Of a DNA stretch of 20,642 bases, positions 1 through 6,327 are shown one piece after another. The notes under the pieces are model-generated. The model was not told the DNA's origin and did not search any database. It saw only the letters and a program-made list of their open reading frames with translations. The DNA is taken from the IMG/VR virus record IMGVR_UViG_3300025120_000720, positions 1-20,642 of that record. One strand, given 5' to 3'. How positions within the stretch are numbered: the first letter of the stretch is position 1; each line of letters begins with the position of its first letter. The position numbers were made by a program, and so were the translations under genes. This stretch comes from a virus.

Positions 1-298
1 TGATCAAGAGAACCACCATGGTCGAAAGTAGTCCCGCTATCACTGTGCCTGCGGTCATTATGATTGTTGTCTTCGATGACTTCTGTCCTGACAGCATGTC
101 CTCGTTCATCCTCTTCAGTGATATCTCGATCGCTGAAAGTCTGTCGTGCAATCCTTTGTATCTCTCTGAACAAAGATCCACGTGTGCTTCAAGGTTCTGT
201 TTTTCTAATTCTGTTGTGTGTCCACTCATAAATTCTTTTAATTCTGTTTTGAGGTTCCGTACCTCCGTAAGTATCGCCCTGACGTCTGCCTGTTTCAT
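1..298 (-). CDS. Coiled-coil protein with C-terminal membrane segment (partial, runs off the window)
   Basis: The reading frame starts at the ATG complementary to 296-298 (MKQADVRAILTEV...) and is open to the left edge, so only about 99 residues are seen. Residues 1-70 are charged and heptad-like (LTEVRNLKTELKEF, LSAIEISLKRMNED), which suggests a coiled coil. Residues about 77-99 are hydrophobic (IIMTAGTVIAGLLSTMVVLLI) and look like one transmembrane helix. This layout, coiled coil followed by a membrane helix, resembles XhlA-like phage haemolysin/holin-associated proteins, but that is analogy only. An AATAAATA late box lies about 50 nt upstream, at 350-357. The Shine-Dalgarno is weak (AAGG about 13 nt before the ATG). 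The C-terminus is missing. Confidence 0.72.
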   Translation of the reverse strand, partial: MKQADVRAILTEVRNLKTELKEFMSGHTTELEKQNLEAHVDLCSERYKGLHDRLSAIEISLKRMNEDMLSGQKSSKTTIIMTAGTVIAGLLSTMVVLLI

Positions 299-348
299 TG
301 CCTGTGTATGCCTTAAAAGTTTTTGGTCTTGTGCCTAAATGTATACTG

Positions 349-879
349 TTATTTATTCTGCCAGCCGCCATACGTAAAGTATGTGTTTATTATATCGCCC
401 GAAAGTGCGTTTAACACCGTCTGTTCCTTGGTTGGTGTGTTCAGTGCCGGCTGTTGCAGGTCCTTTGTGATGAAGGTCTGTATGGGGAAGTGTGCTGTAT
501 TCTTGCATTCTGTCATCACAGGTACGAGGCTGAAGTCCTCCGTCAGTTGCTCCGTTGGATTATTTTCATTGCCGAACACGTCAGTCTGCTCTGTGAAGAA
601 AGTGAAGTGCCATGATGTGTTGTGTCCCTCATAGTAACTGCCAAATTTGGTAATTGATAGGTCGTGTGTGAATCTCACAGGATCTTCTTCCCATACGATG
701 TTAGCCCTTATTTGTAACATCTGTATCATGGTGTTGAAGTTGCTCTCCTGATTCCTTGCTATCCTCAGTGTTGCCTTGTCTTCTATCACATCTCCCGAGG
801 GTGTCTCGAACGGGAATGTGTTCCTGAGGTTACCGTTCTTGGATATGTCTACCAGGGTGTGCATCATGAAAGTGTGCAT
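349..879 (-). CDS. Hypothetical phage protein, 176 aa
   Basis: I do not recognise the family. The product is soluble, without signal peptide or membrane segment, and rich in aromatic and polar residues (SWHFTFFTEQTDVFG, YFTYGGWQNK at the C-terminus), a composition seen in beta-rich virion or tail-completion proteins; that is a guess. The start is uncertain: ATGs occur at codons 1, 5 and 6. The first is favoured because a late box, CGTAAATA on the minus strand (886-893), ends 6 nt before it, the same geometry as other late genes here. There is no Shine-Dalgarno. A terminator (898-934) directly upstream separates it from the paralogous pair at 958-1823, so it is its own late unit. Confidence 0.75.
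   Translation of the reverse strand: MHTFMMHTLVDISKNGNLRNTFPFETPSGDVIEDKATLRIARNQESNFNTMIQMLQIRANIVWEEDPVRFTHDLSITKFGSYYEGHNTSWHFTFFTEQTDVFGNENNPTEQLTEDFSLVPVMTECKNTAHFPIQTFITKDLQQPALNTPTKEQTVLNALSGDIINTYFTYGGWQNK
350..357 (-). promoter_or_regulatory. Possible late promoter box AATAAATA for the leftmost gene
   Basis: AATAAATA on the minus strand fits the NATAAATA form of T4-like late promoters. It overlaps the stop codon of the upstream gene (349-351) and leaves a leader of about 51 nt before the ATG at 298. It is less certain than the boxes that sit next to start codons. Confidence 0.4.
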
Positions 880-885
880 AGCGTC

Positions 886-893
886 TATTTACG
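886..893 (-). promoter_or_regulatory. Late promoter box CGTAAATA, 6 nt before ATG
   Basis: The minus strand reads CGTAAATA followed by GACGCT and the ATG at 879. It matches the T4-type late -10 element (TATAAATA) in the last six bases. It lies directly after the terminator at 898-934. Confidence 0.6.
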
Positions 894-897
894 TCGT

Positions 898-934
898 AAA
901 AAAAGGGCGATACAATTAAGTGCCGCCCTTTTAA
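898..934 (-). terminator. Rho-independent terminator (GGGCG/CGCCC type), minus strand
   Basis: A 9-bp perfect stem (AAAAGGGCG at 901-909 with CGCCCTTTT at 924-932) encloses a 14-nt loop. On the minus strand it runs into seven T residues (complement of 898-904). It ends the transcript of the paralogous pair at 958-1823. Sequence and loop length closely match the terminator at 7812-7845. Confidence 0.85.
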
Positions 935-957
935 TATTGATGTAATCTTAATTAAAA

Positions 958-1365
958 TTAAGATACAGCCGCCGCAGTTAAGATACCCATCTTAGTTTCT
1001 GTAACTGTCGCACCAGTAATATCAGCCGTGATGTTAGGGAAAGAATCACTAGATTGATCTAATGTTCTTAATCTCGCCTGTAAAGCCGCCACTGTTGTTG
1101 TAGATGATAACGTGTCTAGGTTATCTGTTCTTACCATAAACGTTTTTTGCGTACCTGAGTCTACTAAAGGACCCTCTGCAAGTATTTGTACACCCTCTTG
1201 TGCGAAGGCATGTCTTGCTAACATGATACCACCTAATGCTGTACCATCGCTAGCGTCGTTTACTTCAGACGCCATTGTGTTGATGAAATCAACAGTAAGA
1301 TATGTTACGTCTACACCTTGTGTTTCGTAGTTTTGATTTAAACTAAAGTTATTTTTTGTTGCCAT
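958..1365 (-). CDS. Probable structural protein, paralogue B of a tandem pair (135 aa)
   Basis: This protein is clearly homologous to its upstream neighbour (1401-1823). Shared blocks in the same order are the TVDFI/TVDYI segment, ALGG, GVQIL/GVNIL, a T-Q-x-(F/Y)-MVR-x-D segment, LDT(L/I)SSTTTVAA and QARLRTL/QAAIRAL. It has no signal peptide, membrane segment or cysteine. Small, Ala/Thr/Ser-rich, duplicated proteins behind a strong late promoter are typical of abundant virion proteins such as capsid decoration or tail-associated proteins, so I infer a structural role. The gap to the upstream gene is 35 nt and AT-rich, with an AAGGAA Shine-Dalgarno before the ATG at 1365. It shares the upstream late promoter at 1884 and ends at the strong terminator at 898-934. 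Confidence 0.8.
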   Translation of the reverse strand: MATKNNFSLNQNYETQGVDVTYLTVDFINTMASEVNDASDGTALGGIMLARHAFAQEGVQILAEGPLVDSGTQKTFMVRTDNLDTLSSTTTVAALQARLRTLDQSSDSFPNITADITGATVTETKMGILTAAAVS

Positions 1366-1400
1366 TGTATTATTTTCCTTATATTATATTATTATTGTTA

Positions 1401-1823
1401 TTATGCGCCAACAGACGTGTCACCCATGTCTCTATCAGCCGCTGTTGCAGATGATATAGTTGCTGTTACTTTGTCTGGTGTCATTGCGTTCAAGGCTCTA
1501 ATTGCCGCCTGGATTGCCGCTACTGTAGTAGTAGAACTGATTGTATCAAGAGCATCTCTTCTAACCATGTAAGTTTGCTCAGTGTCTGAGTTACTTAGGT
1601 TACCAGTGCCTAGGATGTTAACACCCTGGTTCTGTATAGCTTCCATTGATAAGTGTAGTCCTCCTAATGCCGCCGCCGCTCTAGGGTTTTTAATTTCCGC
1701 TGAAACGTCGGAGATGTAATCAACAGTGATAAAGTCAACTGCAACGCCTTCAGATTCTGTAGCTCTGTCTGGTGTTAAAAAGCTGGCTGGACCACCTGCT
1801 GGTAGTGTATTGTCGTATGCCAT
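1401..1823 (-). CDS. Probable structural protein, paralogue A of a tandem pair (140 aa)
   Basis: First gene of a two-gene late operon whose members are paralogues (see 958-1365). The N-terminus (MAYDNTLPAGGPASF) differs from the paralogue, and similarity begins near residue 22 (ESEGVAVDFITVDYI). The protein has no cysteine, signal peptide or membrane segment. It is the most strongly equipped late gene in the window: a perfect TATAAATA box at 1884-1891, a 60-nt leader with a small hairpin near its 5' end, and a full AAGGAGG Shine-Dalgarno at 1831-1837 spaced 7 nt from the ATG. This suggests an abundant product. I infer a virion role; no family name is assigned. Confidence 0.82.
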   Translation of the reverse strand: MAYDNTLPAGGPASFLTPDRATESEGVAVDFITVDYISDVSAEIKNPRAAAALGGLHLSMEAIQNQGVNILGTGNLSNSDTEQTYMVRRDALDTISSTTTVAAIQAAIRALNAMTPDKVTATISSATAADRDMGDTSVGA

Positions 1824-1856
1824 TTTAAATCCTCCTTGTTCTGTTTAAATGACTAA

Positions 1857-1873
1857 GATCCCGCTCAGGGATC
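1857..1873 (-). promoter_or_regulatory. 5' leader hairpin (GATCCC-loop-GGGATC)
   Basis: A 6-bp perfect stem with a 5-nt loop lies about 10 nt downstream of the late box, so it would be at the very 5' end of the transcript of the paralogous pair. Such hairpins can protect phage mRNAs from decay. It is too far from the Shine-Dalgarno (1831-1837) to mask it directly. Confidence 0.5.
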
Positions 1874-1883
1874 AAGTTGCAAG

Positions 1884-1891
1884 TATTTATA
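1884..1891 (-). promoter_or_regulatory. Late promoter TATAAATA with 60-nt leader
   Basis: Perfect T4-type late box on the minus strand, upstream of the paralogous structural pair. Unlike most late boxes here it is followed by a true leader containing a hairpin and an AAGGAGG Shine-Dalgarno. Confidence 0.8.
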
Positions 1892-1922
1892 GATCTATTT
1901 GGTAAATTATGCTGTAATATTA

Positions 1923-2519
1923 CTATTTGAGCCAAACTTCATCACTTTTAGTACTTTCAACTAATCTGTAGCCAAGATCCTTCAGTATTCCCTCTGCCAC
2001 TTTCACTGTGCCCAATCTCTTGTCTCTCTTCATCTCTATGTTGATCACGGCGTTGTTCTTGCTCAATGTTTCCCTCGCACCGTTAAGCAGTGGTACCTCG
2101 AACCCATCCACATCTATCTTTACGAAGTCCAGGTTGGCCAGTCCAAAGCTGTCAAGTGTCCTGCACTCTATGGCACCGTCTCCCTGTTTCAGCACAGTGG
2201 AGTTGAAGTCCTGCTGGGCCGTGTGTTCACGATCCGACAGACCATAGGGCCACAGCGTCACGTTTGATTCGGTGATGTTCTTGTTGAAGCACTCCCTGAA
2301 GTTGGGGTTGGGTTCGAAACAGACCACGCTGTCGAATCTCTCGGCTAAGGGTCTGGTCCATTGACCTATGTTGCTACCTATGTCCAGGCACACACGCCAT
2401 TGCTTGACATGTTTTAATGCGTTATCTCTCTGTGGCCTTTGCCCGTGTCCAGCATCTTCCAGGAAGGTTGGTTTGGTGTGCGATCCGTAAAGCACCCAGA
2501 AACTATTTTGGTTTGGCAC
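1923..2519 (-). CDS. FkbM family SAM-dependent methyltransferase (198 aa)
   Basis: An O-methyltransferase of the FkbM type, expected to transfer a methyl group from SAM to a sugar or other hydroxyl. The Rossmann motif I is visible (LDIGSNIGQW, residues 45-54), followed by the acidic ribose-binding strand FEPNP (68-72) and the family hallmark KIDVDGFE (134-141). The length is usual for the compact phage forms. The start is GTG at 2519, supported by an AAGGA Shine-Dalgarno about 8 nt upstream inside the end of the preceding gene, only 2 nt away, so the two are co-transcribed from the late box at 3088. FkbM enzymes often modify glycans, which fits the GT10-like glycosyltransferase and sugar dehydrogenase elsewhere in the window. 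The substrate is unknown. Confidence 0.88.
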   Translation of the reverse strand: MPNQNSFWVLYGSHTKPTFLEDAGHGQRPQRDNALKHVKQWRVCLDIGSNIGQWTRPLAERFDSVVCFEPNPNFRECFNKNITESNVTLWPYGLSDREHTAQQDFNSTVLKQGDGAIECRTLDSFGLANLDFVKIDVDGFEVPLLNGARETLSKNNAVINIEMKRDKRLGTVKVAEGILKDLGYRLVESTKSDEVWLK

Positions 2520-2521
2520 TA

Positions 2522-3082
2522 TTAAAGTTCCTTGAACTTTCTCTGTATGTCGGTGTTGGGCAGTTTTGACTGTAGAAGCTTTTTCAATCTTGCCAGCAGT
2601 TGTGCTTGGGTTTTTGTGTCTAGGTTGGTGTAGTCGGCCACGGCCCGTCTCACGGTACGGTAGTTGGCGTCTCTTATGTTCAGTGCCCTTTCTAACTGTG
2701 TTAAATTTTTAAAATGATCTTCCCATGTCCTCAGGTATCTCCTCACAGCCATAACGGGCAGTGGTTGTCTCTGTCTCATGGCCTGTGCTTGATTCTTGTC
2801 CTTCAATTTCTTCGTTATCTCTGGATCACCTGACACTATGGCCAGCATGTTGGCTAGGTCGTTATTCACTATCCTGACCTGATCGAATGTGCCTCTAGCC
2901 ATGGTTTGATTTGAGTACTGCTTGGCGAATGTTTTGGTGTCATTACTCTGACTCATCACTGCCAACGCTAGGAAACTGAGATATATCCTTTCTGTAACTT
3001 CTGGGAATGTGAATCTCTCCAAGTCACTATGTCTCCTAATGACCTTGCCCTCAGATACATACTTTAAAAAAGGTGTTAACAT
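2522..3082 (-). CDS. Hypothetical helical phage protein (186 aa)
   Basis: Not recognised. The sequence is helical and basic towards the C-terminus (QAQLLARLKKLLQSKLPNTDIQRKFKEL), without signal peptide or membrane segment. The frame is open further upstream, to an ATG at 3145, but the start at 3082 (MLTPFLKYVSEGK) is preferred: a perfect TATAAATA box lies 5 nt before it, and the longer version would run through the promoter and into the divergent glycosyltransferase gene. The family of charged cores with an N-terminal motif of this kind often sits next to DUF6267-like genes in marine phages, but I cannot name it. It is followed after 2 nt by the FkbM gene. Confidence 0.75.
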   Translation of the reverse strand: MLTPFLKYVSEGKVIRRHSDLERFTFPEVTERIYLSFLALAVMSQSNDTKTFAKQYSNQTMARGTFDQVRIVNNDLANMLAIVSGDPEITKKLKDKNQAQAMRQRQPLPVMAVRRYLRTWEDHFKNLTQLERALNIRDANYRTVRRAVADYTNLDTKTQAQLLARLKKLLQSKLPNTDIQRKFKEL

Positions 3083-3087
3083 ACGGG

Positions 3088-3095
3088 TATTTATA
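3088..3095. promoter_or_regulatory. Late promoter TATAAATA (minus), possibly shared by the divergent plus-strand gene
   Basis: On the minus strand TATAAATA ends 5 nt before the ATG at 3082. Read on the plus strand the same 8 bp are TATTTATA and end 6 nt before the ATG at 3102. The near-palindromic element therefore sits at the characteristic distance from both divergent starts. Only the minus-strand reading is a perfect consensus. Confidence 0.65.
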
Positions 3096-3101
3096 GAGCA
3101 T

Positions 3102-4127
3102 ATGCAAAGGAATTTTATTCTCACAGACATAATGAAGACTGGCAATCACAGCAGGCTGGAACAGTTCATTAACCTACATAGTCTAACCGATCAAACTTTT
3201 GACCTGGAAGGGGAGTACTATACTCTACACAACTACGATCTGGATAATTATGACCGGAAGTTTGCCATAATAGATGTAAGATATGCAAACGACAGGTTGA
3301 AAGACAACACTGAGTTCCACACAGAACTAAAAAGACGTTGCGAATTACTGCACAGCCAGGGATTTGTTTTTATAAAATCAAACCCATGGGAATCACTGGA
3401 AAACATTAAGAACACTCCACAGCATCCTGAGATAGAAATAGATCATATCAAGTGGACAGGAGGAGTCAGTTGGTTCTGGTGTTACATGTACAACAAACAC
3501 AAGGATAAAACTTTCAACTTTGATCACTCAAATAAAAAATATGACTTTTTGTATCTAAACAAACAACCTAGGGAACACAGAAAAAAACTATACAGCAAGT
3601 TGACAAGCAAAGAAACACTGTCCAACAGCATATACACTAATTGGCCAGATAGAAAGTTGCCAGCGGCGTATGAACTACCATGGGCACAGGACTATCCGAT
3701 GTATGGCATGGACCAAGACATTTTTGAAAAGCCATATAATGATACTGCCTGTTCGATAGTGTCAGAGACCAATGACAACGACTATGAGGTGTTCATGACA
3801 GAGAAGATATGGAAACCAATCATAGGCCAACAAGTTTTTGTAGTGCATGGCAACTACCTATACCTACAGCGGTTGAGAGACATGGGTTTCAAAACCTTTA
3901 ACAGCTACTTCGAAGAAGCATATGACTTGGATAAGGATACAGATACCAGGATCAATACTATTGTAGATGTGTGTGATCGTTTACGTGAAGCACCATGGCA
4001 AGACATCTACCTGCACACGAAAGCATTAAGGAAACACAACCATGATACATTTTTCAACAAGGAAAAGTTAAGTTTGGAGATTGATAAGACTTTAAATCTA
4101 TTTCTTGAATTTGCTGATAGCCGTTAA
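3102..4127 (+). CDS. Putative glycosyltransferase, GT10 (fucosyltransferase)-like C-terminal region (341 aa)
   Basis: The C-terminal half carries the pattern seen in GT10-like and related viral glycosyltransferases: a strand-rich start (KYDFLYLNKQPREHRKKLY, about 146-164), then TEKIWKPIIGQ (233-243), VFVVHGN, a leucine-rich stretch and GFKTF (262-266). In GT10 enzymes the equivalent region binds the nucleotide sugar. The N-terminal half is not recognised and may bind the acceptor. The frame is open upstream to 3009, but the ATG at 3102 is favoured because it clears the divergent gene and stands 6 nt from the shared late box; the ATG at 3132 is also possible. No Shine-Dalgarno is well placed. 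Its last 30 nt overlap the convergent gene ending at 4098. The donor and acceptor are unknown; virion or host-surface glycosylation is inferred. Confidence 0.7.
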   Translation: MQRNFILTDIMKTGNHSRLEQFINLHSLTDQTFDLEGEYYTLHNYDLDNYDRKFAIIDVRYANDRLKDNTEFHTELKRRCELLHSQGFVFIKSNPWESLENIKNTPQHPEIEIDHIKWTGGVSWFWCYMYNKHKDKTFNFDHSNKKYDFLYLNKQPREHRKKLYSKLTSKETLSNSIYTNWPDRKLPAAYELPWAQDYPMYGMDQDIFEKPYNDTACSIVSETNDNDYEVFMTEKIWKPIIGQQVFVVHGNYLYLQRLRDMGFKTFNSYFEEAYDLDKDTDTRINTIVDVCDRLREAPWQDIYLHTKALRKHNHDTFFNKEKLSLEIDKTLNLFLEFADSR

Positions 4128-5315
4128 GTTCCTTCTAGAAAATCCTAATCTATCTACTAGTTTGACAGCATTACCTGCCTTGTCCACGGCAACGAAACCT
4201 TCTGGTTCAGTTACTTGTAGTCCATTGTCTGTTTGTGAGAATGAGCCTATGGCCATTGCTTGGTTCATCTTCTTGAGAACGAATCCTTTCATCTGCTGTA
4301 CTGCCTTGTAGAAAGTCAGCATGGCCTGTAAAGGTTTCTTGGCCTTGTTAAGGAACACGGGCATCTGTTTCATCTTGTCCTGCCTTAGTTGTAAGGCCTT
4401 CTGTGCCTTTAGTCCCGACATCTGTTGTTGCATTCTGTCCGCATAGAACTTTCTAAATCCTTGCAAGAACTGATTCACGTTGCTTGGTAGTTGGCCTTGT
4501 CTGACCATCGCATTGATGTACATCATAAATGTAGGTACAAAGTCCGTGTTCTGTCCTAGCACAGATGCTAGGTCTCTTGGGACACCATTGAGTAGTGTTT
4601 CTAGTTTCTCAATGCTGTTGTAGAATTGTTTCGTTTCGTCATCTGTAAATTTAGCACTACCTGATACATCTTTGTAGGTTGCGTTATCAAAGAACACTGA
4701 ACTATTTTTTACAAATGAACTTACATCTGCCCCGCCCTGGGCATTCATATCTGCCAATGAGTCACCTGTGTAAGTTGTGTGGAATATGATTCCTACCTTG
4801 GCCACATCAATTTGCTTGGCTAATTCTGATTCTTCTGGAACTGCATATGTAATTTGATTGGGTGTAAAAGTTAAGTGAGGTTTGCCACTAATATTTTTTC
4901 TTGTGATATCCTCATCTGTGTACAGTAAGTCGCCTTGCACCACCCCTTGTATGTTAAGTTTTTTTAAATGCACAAGACATTTCAACAACTTCTGCCCCAG
5001 TTCATCCGTGCCGTGATTGTTTGCAATATCTTTTTTAGTGTAATTTATTTTTGGAGTGCCTGGATTGAAAACTGATTTCGTACCTACAAAGAACTTGCCA
5101 TTGTCTGGATTGGTACCACACACCACAGCTGGTGCACCGTCCCACTTGACTGACACACTCATGGCTTCTGAGCTTGTGCCTTTAAGTGTGAGTAGTAGTC
5201 CCCTGAAGTATTCCACCACAGCCTGTCCGCCCACATAGCCATCGGTGATTATGATGTCCTCTATGTGTTCCAGGTGAGTCCTCTTGAATTCTGTAAGGAC
5301 GTCTTCTATCAACAT
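4098..5315 (-). CDS. DUF6267-like phage protein with KWDG nucleotidyltransferase-like motif (405 aa)
   Basis: The N-terminal 200 residues resemble a protein family common in T4-like marine phages (I recall it as DUF6267; from memory, not searched). They include VSVKWDGAPAVV (K57-W-D-G60), FFVGTKSVFN, GVVQGDLLYT (124-133) and KVGIIFHTTYTG (173-184). K-x-D-G followed by an acidic G-D/E-L segment is also the arrangement of motifs I and III in ATP-dependent DNA/RNA ligases and capping enzymes, so a divergent covalent nucleotidyltransferase fold is possible. The C-terminal half is helical and Gln/Lys-rich. The start (MLIEDVLTEF) has a GAGGA Shine-Dalgarno and lies 2 nt after the stop of the upstream 99-aa gene. 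Both are read from the late box at 5624. Confidence 0.75.
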   Translation of the reverse strand: MLIEDVLTEFKRTHLEHIEDIIITDGYVGGQAVVEYFRGLLLTLKGTSSEAMSVSVKWDGAPAVVCGTNPDNGKFFVGTKSVFNPGTPKINYTKKDIANNHGTDELGQKLLKCLVHLKKLNIQGVVQGDLLYTDEDITRKNISGKPHLTFTPNQITYAVPEESELAKQIDVAKVGIIFHTTYTGDSLADMNAQGGADVSSFVKNSSVFFDNATYKDVSGSAKFTDDETKQFYNSIEKLETLLNGVPRDLASVLGQNTDFVPTFMMYINAMVRQGQLPSNVNQFLQGFRKFYADRMQQQMSGLKAQKALQLRQDKMKQMPVFLNKAKKPLQAMLTFYKAVQQMKGFVLKKMNQAMAIGSFSQTDNGLQVTEPEGFVAVDKAGNAVKLVDRLGFSRRNLTAISKFKK

Positions 5316-5317
5316 GA

Positions 5318-5617
5318 TTAATCCTCTCGGTATTCGCCGTCTTTGATTTTCAGTACGTTGTTCTTGATGTCTTGGTTCTCTTTGATGCGAGCGACACCTC
5401 TCGAGAACTTATTTGCATCCATGTTCTTTATCGCTGAATTGAACTTCTTCTCTAGTTTGAATGCAGTCTCCTGGTCAAAATTCTCTCTGATATATGTCAT
5501 CAGTCTTATAGCTGACTCAAGTATGTGTGAGGCTCTACTCTCTACCACCTCCTCCTTGTCCCGGTGTAGGGGCATTGAGCTTAATTCTTCTAATAGGCTT
5601 CTAGTATGTTTTTGCAT
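5318..5617 (-). CDS. Small conserved phage protein (99 aa)
   Basis: Helical, charged protein (SHILESAIRLMTYIRENFDQETAFKLEKKFN then a KFSRGVARI segment) of a kind I have seen next to DUF6267-like genes in marine T4-like phages; function unknown. No membrane segment or cysteine. The ATG at 5617 is preceded by a late box (AGTAAATA on the minus strand) ending 6 nt upstream and there is no Shine-Dalgarno. It ends 2 nt before the DUF6267-like start, so the two form a late operon. Confidence 0.75.
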   Translation of the reverse strand: MQKHTRSLLEELSSMPLHRDKEEVVESRASHILESAIRLMTYIRENFDQETAFKLEKKFNSAIKNMDANKFSRGVARIKENQDIKNNVLKIKDGEYRED

Positions 5618-5623
5618 TGTAGG

Positions 5624-5631
5624 TATTTACT
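5624..5631 (-). promoter_or_regulatory. Late promoter box AGTAAATA, 6 nt before ATG
   Basis: The minus strand reads AGTAAATA then CCTACA and the ATG at 5617. It drives the 99-aa protein and the DUF6267-like gene. Confidence 0.65.
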
Positions 5632-5650
5632 TCTTATTGTAACACAATTT

Positions 5651-5694
5651 AAGTATAAGTCTACTCATTTCACTTTCCTGTAGACAAAATACTT
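5651..5694 (-). terminator. Interrupted hairpin around the stop codon of the methyltransferase gene
   Basis: Two nested inverted repeats (AAGTAT...ATACTT and GTCTAC...GTAGAC, separated by 2-3 A residues on each side) enclose 15 nt that contain the stop codon at 5665-5667. It could be a 3'-end processing hairpin or a weak terminator of the operon read from 7798. There is no T run after it, so termination is not certain. Confidence 0.35.
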
Positions 5695-6327
5695 ACGTTT
5701 ATTGCTATCATCTCTTATATCAAGCACTTTGAGATTGAACATCTCTGCTAATTCTATGATAAATGGCACGTTCCATGCATAGAACTCTATCCATTTGGCT
5801 TCTGGTTTATCATGTTGTACACCCGGGTTAACCCTGAAGAACATCATGCCACCATCTTCTAGCATGTTCACACACTTGGAAACTTCTGCTATGATCTTGT
5901 TACGACCTCCAAAGTTAATAGACCCTAGGGCAAGTATTATATCAAACTTTTCGATGGATCTGTATTCCAAGATATCAATCTTGTGATCAGCACGATCGTT
6001 GTATGGATCTACACCAATCAAGTTATGTATCTTGCCTTTGAATTCGTTGTATCCACAACCAACATCTAGTACTGCTCTAGGTTTCATGTCGTTTATTTGA
6101 TCTATTAGTGCTAGTCCGGAGTGTTTCCACTTCTTCATGTCGTGGTCCCAGTGATCGGCGAAGTATTTGTGTAAACACTTGATATCTATGTTGGTGGCAT
6201 AGTCAACAAGATTGAGATGTTTGCTATCAACATCCACATCAAATGTTTCCTTGATCATTTGTTGTGTAACTTTAGACACATCGTTGCCTGTTTTGTTTAC
6301 AAGTTCTGCGAAAATCTTCCTATTCAT
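5665..6327 (-). CDS. Class I SAM-dependent methyltransferase, paralogue 1 (220 aa)
   Basis: The SAM-binding motif I is LDVGCGYN (87-94), followed by GVDPYND as the acidic strand and FDIILALGSINFGG as motif IV-like. It is a paralogue of the 190-aa protein at 9182-9754, which shares HSG(L/D), the (D/E)xIN(D/N)(M/L)KP segment, GCG, FKGKI/LKGKI, NLIG(V/Y)DP and ILALGS(I/V)N in the same order. The longer frame to 6462 is rejected because the ATG at 6327 forms an 8-nt overlap with the stop of the upstream sulfotransferase-like gene (ATGAATAG), a typical coupled start. The N-terminal about 60 residues are helical and absent from the paralogue. Substrate unknown; the operon with a P-loop protein and a 2OG oxygenase suggests modification of a small molecule, glycan or lipid. 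Confidence 0.85.
   Translation of the reverse strand: MNRKIFAELVNKTGNDVSKVTQQMIKETFDVDVDSKHLNLVDYATNIDIKCLHKYFADHWDHDMKKWKHSGLALIDQINDMKPRAVLDVGCGYNEFKGKIHNLIGVDPYNDRADHKIDILEYRSIEKFDIILALGSINFGGRNKIIAEVSKCVNMLEDGGMMFFRVNPGVQHDKPEAKWIEFYAWNVPFIIELAEMFNLKVLDIRDDSNKRKYFVYRKVK

Noticed and set aside
189-371. 60-aa minus-strand frame across the 298 start
   Set aside because: It overlaps the better-supported coiled-coil gene in another frame and has no family resemblance.
1914-1923. GTAATATTAC contains TAATATTAC, the nick site of rolling-circle ssDNA viruses
   Set aside because: No Rep gene, no stem around it, and it is at the end of a methyltransferase gene in a dsDNA phage context; a chance match.
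3009-3101. N-terminal extension of the glycosyltransferase frame to 3009
   Set aside because: It would cross the promoter and the divergent gene, has no Shine-Dalgarno, and reads opposite to a coding frame.
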